64,000 nucleotides of DNA from Pseudomonas sp. FeN3W. GTDB taxonomy: Bacteria; Pseudomonadota; Gammaproteobacteria; Pseudomonadales; Pseudomonadaceae. Below, in pieces: positions 41,298 through 48,705 of this stretch. The notes under the pieces are model-generated. The model saw only the letters and a program-made list of their open reading frames with translations, was not told the origin of the DNA and did not search any database. The stretch covers positions 620,001 through 684,000 of the forward strand of contig CP136010.1 in assembly GCA_030263805.2 (NCBI GenBank), read 5' to 3'. The position numbers were made by a program, and so were the translations under genes. Each line of letters begins with the position of its first letter. Positions within the stretch are counted from its first letter, which is position 1.

Positions 41298-43781
41298 TCA
41301 GAAGTGGGTCAGGGTCAGGCCGAGCTTGTAGGTCGGGCCGTACTCTTCGTACTGGGCGTTGTAGGCGTGGCGGCCGCTGTAGACGTAGTAGGTCTCGTCC
41401 GTCAGGTTCAGCGCCTCGAAGGTCAGCTGCAGGCTCGGCGTGATGAAGTAGCCGGCCTTGAAGTCAACGAACAGCTGGTCGTCGACGTAGAGGTCGTGCG
41501 CCTCGTCGTCGATACCGGCTACCTCGTACAGGTAGTCGGACTTGTAGTTGGCAGCCAGGCGCAGGTTGAGCCGGTCGTTCTCCCAGCCGAGCATCAGGTT
41601 GCCGACCGTATCGGAGTGGTTCGGCAGGTCGACGCTGCGCTGCATGCCCTGCCCCTCGATGTCCGCGTCGGACTGGCTGAAGGTGGCGTTGGCGCCCAGC
41701 AGCAGGCCATTCCACGGGGCCGGCAGCCAGTCGAGCTTCTGCGAGTAGGCCAGTTCCAGGCCATAGAGTTTGGCACTGCTGCCGTTCTGGAAGCTCAGCG
41801 CTTCGTCGAACCCAGCCCACTGGCCGGTGCCGGCCAGATCGGTGTTGTAGATGAAGTTGTCGATGTCCTTGTAGAACAGATAGGCAGACACCACGCCGGC
41901 GCGGCCCATGTAGTGCTCGATGCCGAGGTCGTAGTTGATCGATTCCAGCGCCTTGAGATCGGGATTGCCGAACTCGGCGTCGTCACCGTCGATGACGAAA
42001 CCGGGTGCCAGCTGGCCGAAGGTCGGGCGCACCACGCTGTTGGTCCAGGCGGCACGGATCATGGTGTCGTCGGTCAGCTGGTAGCGCAGGTGCAGGCCGG
42101 GCAGCCAATGGTGGTAGTCGTTGCTGCTGGAGATGGACTCGAACTGACCGTCGCGCAGGCCGGTGCCCTTGGCGCGAAAGCGCGTGCCTTCGTAGCGCAG
42201 GCCGGCGATGACGCGCCAGCGGTCGATATCCAGCGTGTTCATCAGGTATGCGGCGTTGATGTCCTCGTGCATGTCGAAGTCATTGATGCGCGACTCCTCC
42301 TCGTCGTAGAACTCGCTGGCATCCAGACCGCCAATCGCGCCCTCGATGGCCGAGGCGCTGATGCCTGGGCCGAAGCGGCCGAGCGCGTAGTCGACGTTGC
42401 CGCCCCGGAAATCGGCCAGGGTCAGATCGTCGAAATCGTCGTATTTCCAGACCTCGTTATCGTTGTCCTTGTGCCGGCGGCTGAGCTTGCCGCCGAACTT
42501 GGCCTGCGCGGCATAACCCTGGATGTCGTACTCGCGCGCCAGGTCCAGGCGGATGTTCTTCTCGCGGTCGCGGGTGTCGCTTTTCTCCCATTCCACTTCA
42601 TCCAACGCGAAGGATGCCGGGTCGTAGAAGGACGAATCGACCGTCAGACGCGGCTTGCGGCTGCTGGAGAAACCGGCATCGGCGAAATCGCCCTCGAAGG
42701 TCGCGCTGGCGATGCCGCCCGGATTGCGCTCGCGCGACTGGCTGTAACCGGCCTGCCCGCTCAGGGTCCACAGGCCCATCATGCGTTCACCGCCGAACAC
42801 GTAGGACTGCACGGTCTGGGTGTCCTCGCGGGACTTCAGCTCGCGCCAGCCCTCGGCGTCACCGGTCTCGCCCGGCAGCTGCGAATCCTCGAAGGCGACA
42901 CCGGCGGCGTTACGCGTCTCGGTGTCCTTGAAGCGGCTGTACAGGGTGCGCAGGTAGTAGCTGCTGACATCGTCCGGCTTGTAGTCGAAGTTCAGGCCGA
43001 AACCGGTGCGCTCGCGGGTGATCTCGTAGTCGCGCTGCTCGAATTCCTCCAGCCGCGCACCGTCGTCGGCGAAATCCCACTTGCCGCCGGTCTCGACGTT
43101 GTCCGAGCCGAAGTCGCGCTCCTGCCAGCTGATGGCCGCGGCGACGCCGAAGTTGTCGACACCGTCGCCCAGGCTGAAGCGGTCGCTGATGGCGCCGGAG
43201 AATTTCGGGCTGGTCCTGTCGACGTTGTCGTCATAGCTGCCTTCGCCGCTGAGGCTGTAGAACAGCCCGTCGTGGTCGAAGGCCGAGAGGCTTTCCACTT
43301 CGATGGTGCCGCCCAGGGAGTTGGCATCCATGTCCGGCGTCAGCGTCTTGACCACCGACAGCGACTGCACCAGCTCCGAGGGCAGCACGTCGAGCGCCAC
43401 CGCGCGGCGGTCGCTTTCCGGCGAGGGCACCAGGGTGCCGTTGATGGTGACGCTGTTCAGGTCCGGCGCGATGCCGCGCACGCTGACGAAGCGCCCCTCG
43501 CCCTGGTCGCGCTCGACCGAGATGCCCGGAATGCGCTGCAGCGCCTCGGCGGCGTTGTCGTCCGGCAGCTGGCCGATGCCATCGGCGTGCACCACGCTCT
43601 TCACGCTGTCGGAATTGCGCTGGTCCTTCAGTGCTTCGTCGATGCTGACCGCCTGGCCGATGACTTCGACGTGCTCCATGACCAGCGGCTCCTCGGCCCA
43701 GGCCGAACCGACGCTGACAGCCAGGGCCAGCAGGCTGATGCGGAATCCTGCATGGCGAATGCCGCTGCGGTATGTGTTCAT
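41298..43781 (-). CDS. TonB-dependent outer-membrane receptor (probable phytate-linked)
   Basis: An 827-residue receptor. Signal peptide 1-29 (ISLLALAVSVGSAWAEE), a TonB-box-like stretch (HVEVIGQAVS), plug domain (about 50-165; LPDDNAAEALQRIPGISVERDQGEGRFVSVRG, SLGGTIEVE) and a barrel ending TYKLGLTLTHF. The form is the TIGR01782 type, which in Caulobacter-like systems takes up carbohydrates and other organics. It heads an operon with phytase, ExbB-ExbD-TonB and PhoX, so the likely cargo is phytate, its Ca complex or lower inositol phosphates. That substrate is an inference from context. Confidence 0.9.
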   Translation of the reverse strand: MNTYRSGIRHAGFRISLLALAVSVGSAWAEEPLVMEHVEVIGQAVSIDEALKDQRNSDSVKSVVHADGIGQLPDDNAAEALQRIPGISVERDQGEGRFVSVRGIAPDLNSVTINGTLVPSPESDRRAVALDVLPSELVQSLSVVKTLTPDMDANSLGGTIEVESLSAFDHDGLFYSLSGEGSYDDNVDRTSPKFSGAISDRFSLGDGVDNFGVAAAISWQERDFGSDNVETGGKWDFADDGARLEEFEQRDYEITRERTGFGLNFDYKPDDVSSYYLRTLYSRFKDTETRNAAGVAFEDSQLPGETGDAEGWRELKSREDTQTVQSYVFGGERMMGLWTLSGQAGYSQSRERNPGGIASATFEGDFADAGFSSSRKPRLTVDSSFYDPASFALDEVEWEKSDTRDREKNIRLDLAREYDIQGYAAQAKFGGKLSRRHKDNDNEVWKYDDFDDLTLADFRGGNVDYALGRFGPGISASAIEGAIGGLDASEFYDEEESRINDFDMHEDINAAYLMNTLDIDRWRVIAGLRYEGTRFRAKGTGLRDGQFESISSSNDYHHWLPGLHLRYQLTDDTMIRAAWTNSVVRPTFGQLAPGFVIDGDDAEFGNPDLKALESINYDLGIEHYMGRAGVVSAYLFYKDIDNFIYNTDLAGTGQWAGFDEALSFQNGSSAKLYGLELAYSQKLDWLPAPWNGLLLGANATFSQSDADIEGQGMQRSVDLPNHSDTVGNLMLGWENDRLNLRLAANYKSDYLYEVAGIDDEAHDLYVDDQLFVDFKAGYFITPSLQLTFEALNLTDETYYVYSGRHAYNAQYEEYGPTYKLGLTLTHF

Positions 43782-44142
43782 GAACGATTCCCCCGAACGG
43801 TGTTTGCCGGGTGCATCCCGGAACTGCAGCGGACGGTAGGTGGGGGATATGGCGGTTCTGTGACAGGAGGTTCGGGGAGGGCTTGGAACAGGGGGTTTTC
43901 GGGGATTTTGCGAGCGGGATTGAGCTGATATGACCTGTTGTCAGGGGGTGCATAGGCTAATCAGACGGCTAGATAGAGCACTTCATTTTCTGCCTACCCC
44001 AAGCATCTACTGATGGCTCTCACCTCCTCTGGAAAAATCAATCATCGGTTCTGCCACGCCTCGGCTGCTGCCTGTTCCAGACGCACGACCATCAAGATGA
44101 CGGAAGAGCGCCAGTCCTTTTTCCGAGTGTTCCGATACTTTT
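43782..44142. other. Upstream region of the TonB-receptor operon
   Basis: About 360 bp with no gene. The operon promoter should be here. One PHO-box half (CTGTCAC on the minus strand, 43866 to 43860) lies about 80 bp before the receptor start, but the second repeat is missing, so PhoB control is not supported by sequence. Confidence 0.4.
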
Positions 44143-44360
44143 GTTTCGCGCTGCTGCGCGAGTTCCTTTTGGCAATCGCCCCAAAAGGAACCAAAAAGTC
44201 TTGCCCCTGCATCCGGCCCCGGCTTCGCCGGGGTCCGTTCTCTCCGCCGTCGCTCCGAGGGTCGCCGTACAAGGGCCATCCATGGCCCTTTACGGCTCTC
44301 GCGGCATCCATGCCGCTCGCCCCTCTCCGCGACGACTCCGTTCACCCTCCTGAAGGGGCG
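44143..44360 (-). repeat. Structured repeat element, copy A (minus orientation)
   Basis: Read on the minus strand it has the same order of hairpins as copy B: an outer stem (cgcccc 44318-44323 with ggggcg 44355-44360), a stem around 44271-44290 (aagggcc...ggccctt), a strong stem 44217-44233 (ccccggc/gccgggg, loop ttc), a long stem 44162-44172 with 44181-44191 (gttccttttgg/ccaaaaggaac) and a short stem 44147-44160 (cgcg...cgcg). It ends in the shared tail GCGAAAC (minus strand). Short frames across it are not genes. Confidence 0.75.
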
Positions 44361-44439
44361 ATTGGAGTCGCCTGATAGTTTTCAATCGATCAAAAACTAC
44401 AAACCAAGCCTCTCTATCTGTCAGGCATCTCGGACTAAC

Positions 44440-44661
44440 TCCCCCGTCAGGAGGCCGAGCGTAGGCGTTGCGCAGGGGGACGCGAGGCAGGACGCCGAGC
44501 GAGGAGTGAAGGGACAGGGACGTCCCTTCGCGACGGCCCCCGGAGCAGCGCCGGAGGGAGGGGAGTTTTGCGAAGCAAAACCCGGATGTCGGGGTGGCCT
44601 TCTCTTTGGTTACTTTCTCTTGGCCAGGCAAGAGAAAGTGACTCGCCCAGCAGGGCGAAAC
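44440..44661 (+). repeat. Structured repeat element, copy B (plus orientation)
   Basis: Outer stem tccccc (44440-44445) with ggggga (44475-44480); aaggga (44509-44514) with tccctt (44523-44528); gttttgc (44565-44571) with gcaaaac (44575-44581); actttctcttg (44612-44622) with caagagaaagt (44629-44639); cgccc (44644-44648) with gggcg (44653-44657); then the tail gaaac. Each stem matches the same stem of copy A by position, but the paired bases differ together, i.e. compensatory change. I recall similar elements in other gammaproteobacteria but cannot name the family with confidence. Confidence 0.75.
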
Positions 44662-44891
44662 CTGAATCGTCAGGCGACTCGGCAATCGGCGTCTACTCGA
44701 TGCAGCAAGCCCCTCGTCCAGAACTAATCCGATCCATCAGGACAAATCACATTCCCAAGCCCCCCACCAAACTGTCCAATCAACCAATTAAAACCTGAGC
44801 CAATTCAACCCCCACCCCATTCATCCAACCGTCACATCCATCTGTTTCCGTGCCCTCACGCATTGGCGCGATCCCTCGCCACGGAGACCCG

Positions 44892-45806
44892 ATGAAATCC
44901 CTCCTCAAACTCCACACCCTCACCCTCCTCGGCCTCGCCCTGGCCGCCAACGTCGGCCTGCAGCTGCTGCTCGCCGTCGGCACAGTCAAATCCTGGGGCG
45001 AGATCGACTGGATGGACGTGGTCGGCGAAGGCGGTTGCGCCGCCCTCGCCCTCGCCTGGCTGATCATGCTGCTACACAGCCGCCCGGCCGGCCGGGTGAC
45101 GCGGTTGCTGGCGCTGGGTCTGGCCTGTATCTGTTTTTCCTGGTGGATGGACCTGCTCGATGAGTTCATCCAGATCCCCGCCAACATCGCCTGGGACAAC
45201 TGGCTGGAAACCGCGCCCATGCCGGTGGGTCTGTTGCTGCTGACCTTCGGTATCTACCACCTGAACCAGGAACAGCGCGCCATCAACGCGCAGATGCACA
45301 AGCGCGAAAGGCTCTTCCGCGAGCATCGTCTGTTCGACAACCTGACCCCGCTTGGCACCGCCGAGTACCTGCGGCGGCAGCTCGATCAGGCCCTGCGCCA
45401 GGCCGCCGACGAGCAAAGGCCGCTGTCGCTGCTGGCGGTGGACCTCGACGAGTTCAGCCGGGTCAACCAGCGCTACGGCCAGGAGGAAGGCGACCTCGTG
45501 TTGCAGGCCGCGGCGCAGTTGCTGGTGCTCAACCTGCGCCATCAGGACCTGCTCTGCCGTCTGGCTGGCGATCGCTTCGTCGTGCTGCTGCCCGATACTG
45601 CCGAACAACAGGCGCGACAACTCGCCGAGGAGCTGCAGACCGCCGTCGCCAGCCTCGCGCACAAGACACGCCAGCATGGCGAGCGCCTGCATCTGCGCGC
45701 CAGCACCGCGGTGGTGATGGCCTTCGATGACGACGCCGAGCAGTTGCTCAAACGCCTCAACCTCGGTTTGGCCAAGGCCAAGCAGTCACTGCCACGCTGC
45801 GCCTGA
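44892..45806 (+). CDS. Membrane protein with degenerate GGDEF domain
   Basis: A 304-residue protein. The first 125 residues have about four membrane segments (LHTLTLLGLALAANVGLQLLL; ALALAWLIMLL; LLALGLACICFSWW; PMPVGLLLLTFGIY). A GGDEF-fold domain follows (about 145-300; LLAVDLDEFSRVNQRYGQEEGD), but the signature is LAGDRF instead of GGDEF, so diguanylate cyclase activity is doubtful and GTP or effector binding is more likely. The ATG at 44892 has ggaga upstream. The araC-type gene follows after 7 bp, so the two are one operon. Confidence 0.82.
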   Translation: MKSLLKLHTLTLLGLALAANVGLQLLLAVGTVKSWGEIDWMDVVGEGGCAALALAWLIMLLHSRPAGRVTRLLALGLACICFSWWMDLLDEFIQIPANIAWDNWLETAPMPVGLLLLTFGIYHLNQEQRAINAQMHKRERLFREHRLFDNLTPLGTAEYLRRQLDQALRQAADEQRPLSLLAVDLDEFSRVNQRYGQEEGDLVLQAAAQLLVLNLRHQDLLCRLAGDRFVVLLPDTAEQQARQLAEELQTAVASLAHKTRQHGERLHLRASTAVVMAFDDDAEQLLKRLNLGLAKAKQSLPRCA

Positions 45807-45813
45807 GGCGATC

Positions 45814-46851
45814 ATGGAAAGCCCGTTACGCTGGTACGAATGGGACACCCGCTTCATCGCCGCGCACCACCAGCCCGCCGTGTTGCTCGACCTGGCGCTT
45901 TCACGTGGCATCGACAGTCATGCACTGCTGCGCGGCAGCGGACTGTTCTACGAGGACGTCGCCAGCGGCCGCGCCCGCGTCAGCCCGCAGCAGCTGCTGA
46001 CGCTCATCGGCAACACCGAACGCTTGTTGGGCGCTGCGGACAGCAGCTTTCTGTTCGGCCAGCGCTTGCTGCCCGGCCACTACGGTGATGTCAGCCTGGC
46101 GCTGGCCAACGCCGGCAACCTCGAACAGGCGCTGGAGCGGCTTTGCCAGTTCCGCGCGCTGCTCTGCCCGCTACTGGCGCCAAGGCTGCTGCTGGACGAG
46201 CAGCAGCTGCACATCTATTGGCTGGACAACGGCAGCGCCGGCCGCCACCAACGGTTTCTCATCGAGGCCCACCTGACCGCCATCGTCGCGCTGTGCAAAC
46301 GCGGCTCGGGCCTGCGCCTGCCCTGGCGCTTCCAGTTCGCCTATGCGCAGCCGCGGCACATCGAGCAGTACTGGGTGCACCTGGGCGACGCGCTGCAGTT
46401 CGACCGCCAGCTGACCCTGCTCAGCCTGCCGCGCGAGTACCTGCATCAGCCCTGGCCGGATGCTTCGGCCACGGTAGGCCAGGTCGCGCAACAGGCCAGC
46501 CAGCAGCAGATCGATGCGCTGGAAGGCCCCTGCGCGCTTCTCGATGCGTTCTACCAATATCTGCATGACAACATCCGCGAGCCGCTGAACCTGGAGCGCG
46601 TCGCGCTGGCGTTCGCCATGAGTCCGGCGACGCTCAAGCGCAAGCTGGCCAAGCACGGCACGCACTTCCAGGAACAGCTCGACCTGGTGCGCACGCACGT
46701 CGCGCTCTACCTCTATCAGGCACGCGGCCTCGGCAACGAGGCCGTGGCGCGGCACCTGGGCTTCAACGACACCACCAACTTCCGCCGCGCCTTCAAGCGC
46801 TGGACCGGCGTGGTGCCCAGCGGGATGCAGCCGCTGTTCGACGCCCCCTGA
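45814..46851 (+). CDS. AraC-family regulator
   Basis: A 345-residue regulator of the OruR/ArgR-like 'Arabinose_bd' type. The N-terminal sensing domain spans about 20-210 and the double helix-turn-helix lies at about 240-340 (LNLERVALAFAMSPATLKRKLAKHGTHF; NEAVARHLGFNDTTNFRRAFKRWTGVVPS). The target is unknown. It is co-transcribed with the degenerate GGDEF gene, and the pair may form a membrane-signal regulator unit. The ATG at 45814 follows gaggcgat. Confidence 0.85.
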   Translation: MESPLRWYEWDTRFIAAHHQPAVLLDLALSRGIDSHALLRGSGLFYEDVASGRARVSPQQLLTLIGNTERLLGAADSSFLFGQRLLPGHYGDVSLALANAGNLEQALERLCQFRALLCPLLAPRLLLDEQQLHIYWLDNGSAGRHQRFLIEAHLTAIVALCKRGSGLRLPWRFQFAYAQPRHIEQYWVHLGDALQFDRQLTLLSLPREYLHQPWPDASATVGQVAQQASQQQIDALEGPCALLDAFYQYLHDNIREPLNLERVALAFAMSPATLKRKLAKHGTHFQEQLDLVRTHVALYLYQARGLGNEAVARHLGFNDTTNFRRAFKRWTGVVPSGMQPLFDAP

Positions 46852-46896
46852 CAGCGTGCTAAGGTGCCGCCCGCACTACCTTCGAGGCGAGCGGGC

Positions 46897-47799
46897 ATGG
46901 ATATCAAGCAACTGAAGTTTCTCGTGGCGCTCGACGAAACGCGCCATTTCGGCCAGGCGGCCGCGCGCTGCCATGTCACCCAGCCGACGCTGTCGATGCG
47001 CCTGCGCAGCCTCGAGGACGAACTCGGGCTGCAACTGGTGATCCGCAGCCAGCGCTTCGAAGGCTTCACCGCCGAGGGCGAGCGCATCCTCGCCTGGGCG
47101 CGCAGCCTGCTGGCGGCGCAGGACGGGCTGTACGCCGAGGCAGCGTCCTGCCGCGGGCAACTGGTGGGCACGCTGCGCCTGGGCGTGGTGCCGCTGGCCG
47201 GCTTCGATCCCATGCAACTGGTGCGGGCATTCGCCGAACGCCATCCCAACCTGCGCTTCGAACTGTTCGCGCTGAGCAGCGAGCAGATCCTCGAAGGCCT
47301 CAACCGCAATCTGCTGGACCTGGGGCTGTCCTACCTGGAGCGCCTGGACGACGCGCATTTCGCCAGCCTGACGCTGGGCGAAACGCGCATGGGCCTGCTC
47401 CACGACGCGCGCCATTTCCGCTTCGCCACGCCATCGCTGGGCTGGGAAGCCCTGGCCGACCTGCCGCTCGGCCTGCTGACCGGCGGCATGCATTTCCGCC
47501 AGTCCATCGACCACGCCCTGCGCAGCCGCGGCCTCGCCCTCGCGCCGCGGCTGCAGACCGACGCGGTGCACCACCTGCTGCAGGCAGTCGAGGCCGGCCT
47601 GTGCTGCGCGATCATGCCGCTGGACAGCGGCCTCGACGCGCTGGACGAACGCCTGACGCTCACCCCCATCGAGGGCGCCACTACCCTCGCCCCGCTGGGG
47701 CTGATCCTGCGGCGCGGCTCGCCCCGTTCGGCCCTGGGCGAGGCCTGTTTCGACGAGGCGCGCGAGCTGCTGCAACGGCTGGAAGCACCCGCCGACTGA
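46897..47799 (+). CDS. LysR-family regulator
   Basis: A 300-residue LysR regulator. The winged helix at the N-terminus (KQLKFLVALDETRHFGQAAARCHVTQPTLSMRLRSLEDEL) is canonical and is followed by a two-lobe effector domain (about 92-295). It lies 103 bp before fdhD in the same direction, and the gap holds a dyad with a LysR-like layout. Homologues next to fdhD/fdhF-like genes make it the probable controller of that pair. The effector is unknown. Confidence 0.88.
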   Translation: MDIKQLKFLVALDETRHFGQAAARCHVTQPTLSMRLRSLEDELGLQLVIRSQRFEGFTAEGERILAWARSLLAAQDGLYAEAASCRGQLVGTLRLGVVPLAGFDPMQLVRAFAERHPNLRFELFALSSEQILEGLNRNLLDLGLSYLERLDDAHFASLTLGETRMGLLHDARHFRFATPSLGWEALADLPLGLLTGGMHFRQSIDHALRSRGLALAPRLQTDAVHHLLQAVEAGLCCAIMPLDSGLDALDERLTLTPIEGATTLAPLGLILRRGSPRSALGEACFDEARELLQRLEAPAD

Positions 47800-47838
47800 G
47801 CCCTGATCGACAGGCTCGATCACCCCATCGAACATAAC

Positions 47839-47863
47839 GATTGGACGGTCGCGTCCGCCAATC
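47839..47863. promoter_or_regulatory. Inverted repeat before fdhD, candidate LysR site
   Basis: The outer arms gattgg (47839-47844) and ccaatc (47858-47863) and the inner arms ggacg (47843-47847) and cgtcc (47852-47856) form an interrupted dyad 40 bp before the fdhD ATG. It could also be an RNA hairpin in the leader. Confidence 0.45.
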
Positions 47864-47902
47864 CTAGGCTTGCCTGCGTCGACCTGTCGCAGGCCCGCCG
47901 CC

Positions 47903-48700
47903 ATGCATTACGCCACGCTTCACTCCGCACAGACCTCCACCCCCGGCAATCCGGGCGCCGCCGTGCTGGCCGAGGAATGCGCGCTGGCCATCGCCTACAA
48001 CGGCCTCAACCAGGCGGTGATGATGGTGACGCCGCAGGATCTGGAAGAATTCGTCGTCGGCTTCAGCCTGAGCAGCGGGCTGATCGAGCGCATCGATGAC
48101 CTGCGCGACCTGCGCCTGCATGGCGACGGCAATGCCCGCCATGCCGAGGTGCAGGTCAGCCCGCGCGCCTTCTGGGCGCTCAAGCAGCAGCGCCGCCAGT
48201 TGGCCGGCCACAGCGGTTGCGGCCTGTGCGGCGTCGAGGCGCTGCAGCAGGCATTGCCGCGACTGGCGCCGCTGAGCCCGGTCGCCCTGCCGCCCGACGA
48301 CCACTTCCATCGCCTGCGCGAACGCATCGCCGAGGCCCAGATGCTCGCCCGCGACAGCGGCGCGCTGCACGCCGCACTGTTCGTCGACGCCGGCGGCGCC
48401 ATCGTCCTCTGCCGCGAGGACATCGGCCGGCACAACGCCCTGGACAAGCTGATCGGCGCGCTGGCGCTGCAACGCCGGCCGGCGCGCGATGGCTTCGCGG
48501 TGGTCACCAGCCGCTGCAGCCTGGAACTGATCCACAAGGCCGTGCGCGCCGGCATCGGCACGCTGGTCAGCCTGTCCGCGCCGACCAGCCTGACCGTCGA
48601 ATGGGCGCGCCGGCACAACCTCAACCTCATTCACCTGCCCCATCGCAGCGCGCCCCGGGTCTACAGCCCGGCGCCGGCCCTGCCCAACCACGACGGATGA
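47903..48700 (+). CDS. fdhD: FdhD sulfurtransferase for formate dehydrogenase-type enzymes
   Basis: A 265-residue FdhD protein, which carries sulfur from IscS to the bis-MGD molybdenum cofactor before insertion. The catalytic CxxC motif is CGLCG (near residue 109). Other family segments are EECALAIAYNGLNQAVMM, TPQDLEEFVVGFSLSSGLI, VLCREDIGRHNALDKLIG and VTSRCSLELIHKAVRAGI. The ATG at 47903 starts 40 bp after the dyad; an upstream in-frame ATG (47870) is not conserved. It is followed directly by the molybdoenzyme gene that it probably serves. Confidence 0.94.
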   Translation: MHYATLHSAQTSTPGNPGAAVLAEECALAIAYNGLNQAVMMVTPQDLEEFVVGFSLSSGLIERIDDLRDLRLHGDGNARHAEVQVSPRAFWALKQQRRQLAGHSGCGLCGVEALQQALPRLAPLSPVALPPDDHFHRLRERIAEAQMLARDSGALHAALFVDAGGAIVLCREDIGRHNALDKLIGALALQRRPARDGFAVVTSRCSLELIHKAVRAGIGTLVSLSAPTSLTVEWARRHNLNLIHLPHRSAPRVYSPAPALPNHDG

Positions 48701-48705
48701 TTCCC

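Noticed and set aside
41304..43928. 874-codon open frame opposite the TonB-dependent receptor
   Set aside because: Antisense shadow with V/A/Q repeats and no recognisable fold; the receptor has signal peptide, plug and C-terminal Phe.
43860..43949. Possible PHO box before the TonB-receptor operon
   Set aside because: Only one clear half (CTGTCAC) and a weak CTGACAA...GTCAT at a wrong spacing; the 11-bp direct repeat expected for PhoB is missing.
44013..44727. Several 60-130 codon open frames in the repeat region
   Set aside because: They run through covarying hairpins in both strands and have no start-site or protein-family support; structure explains the sequence better.
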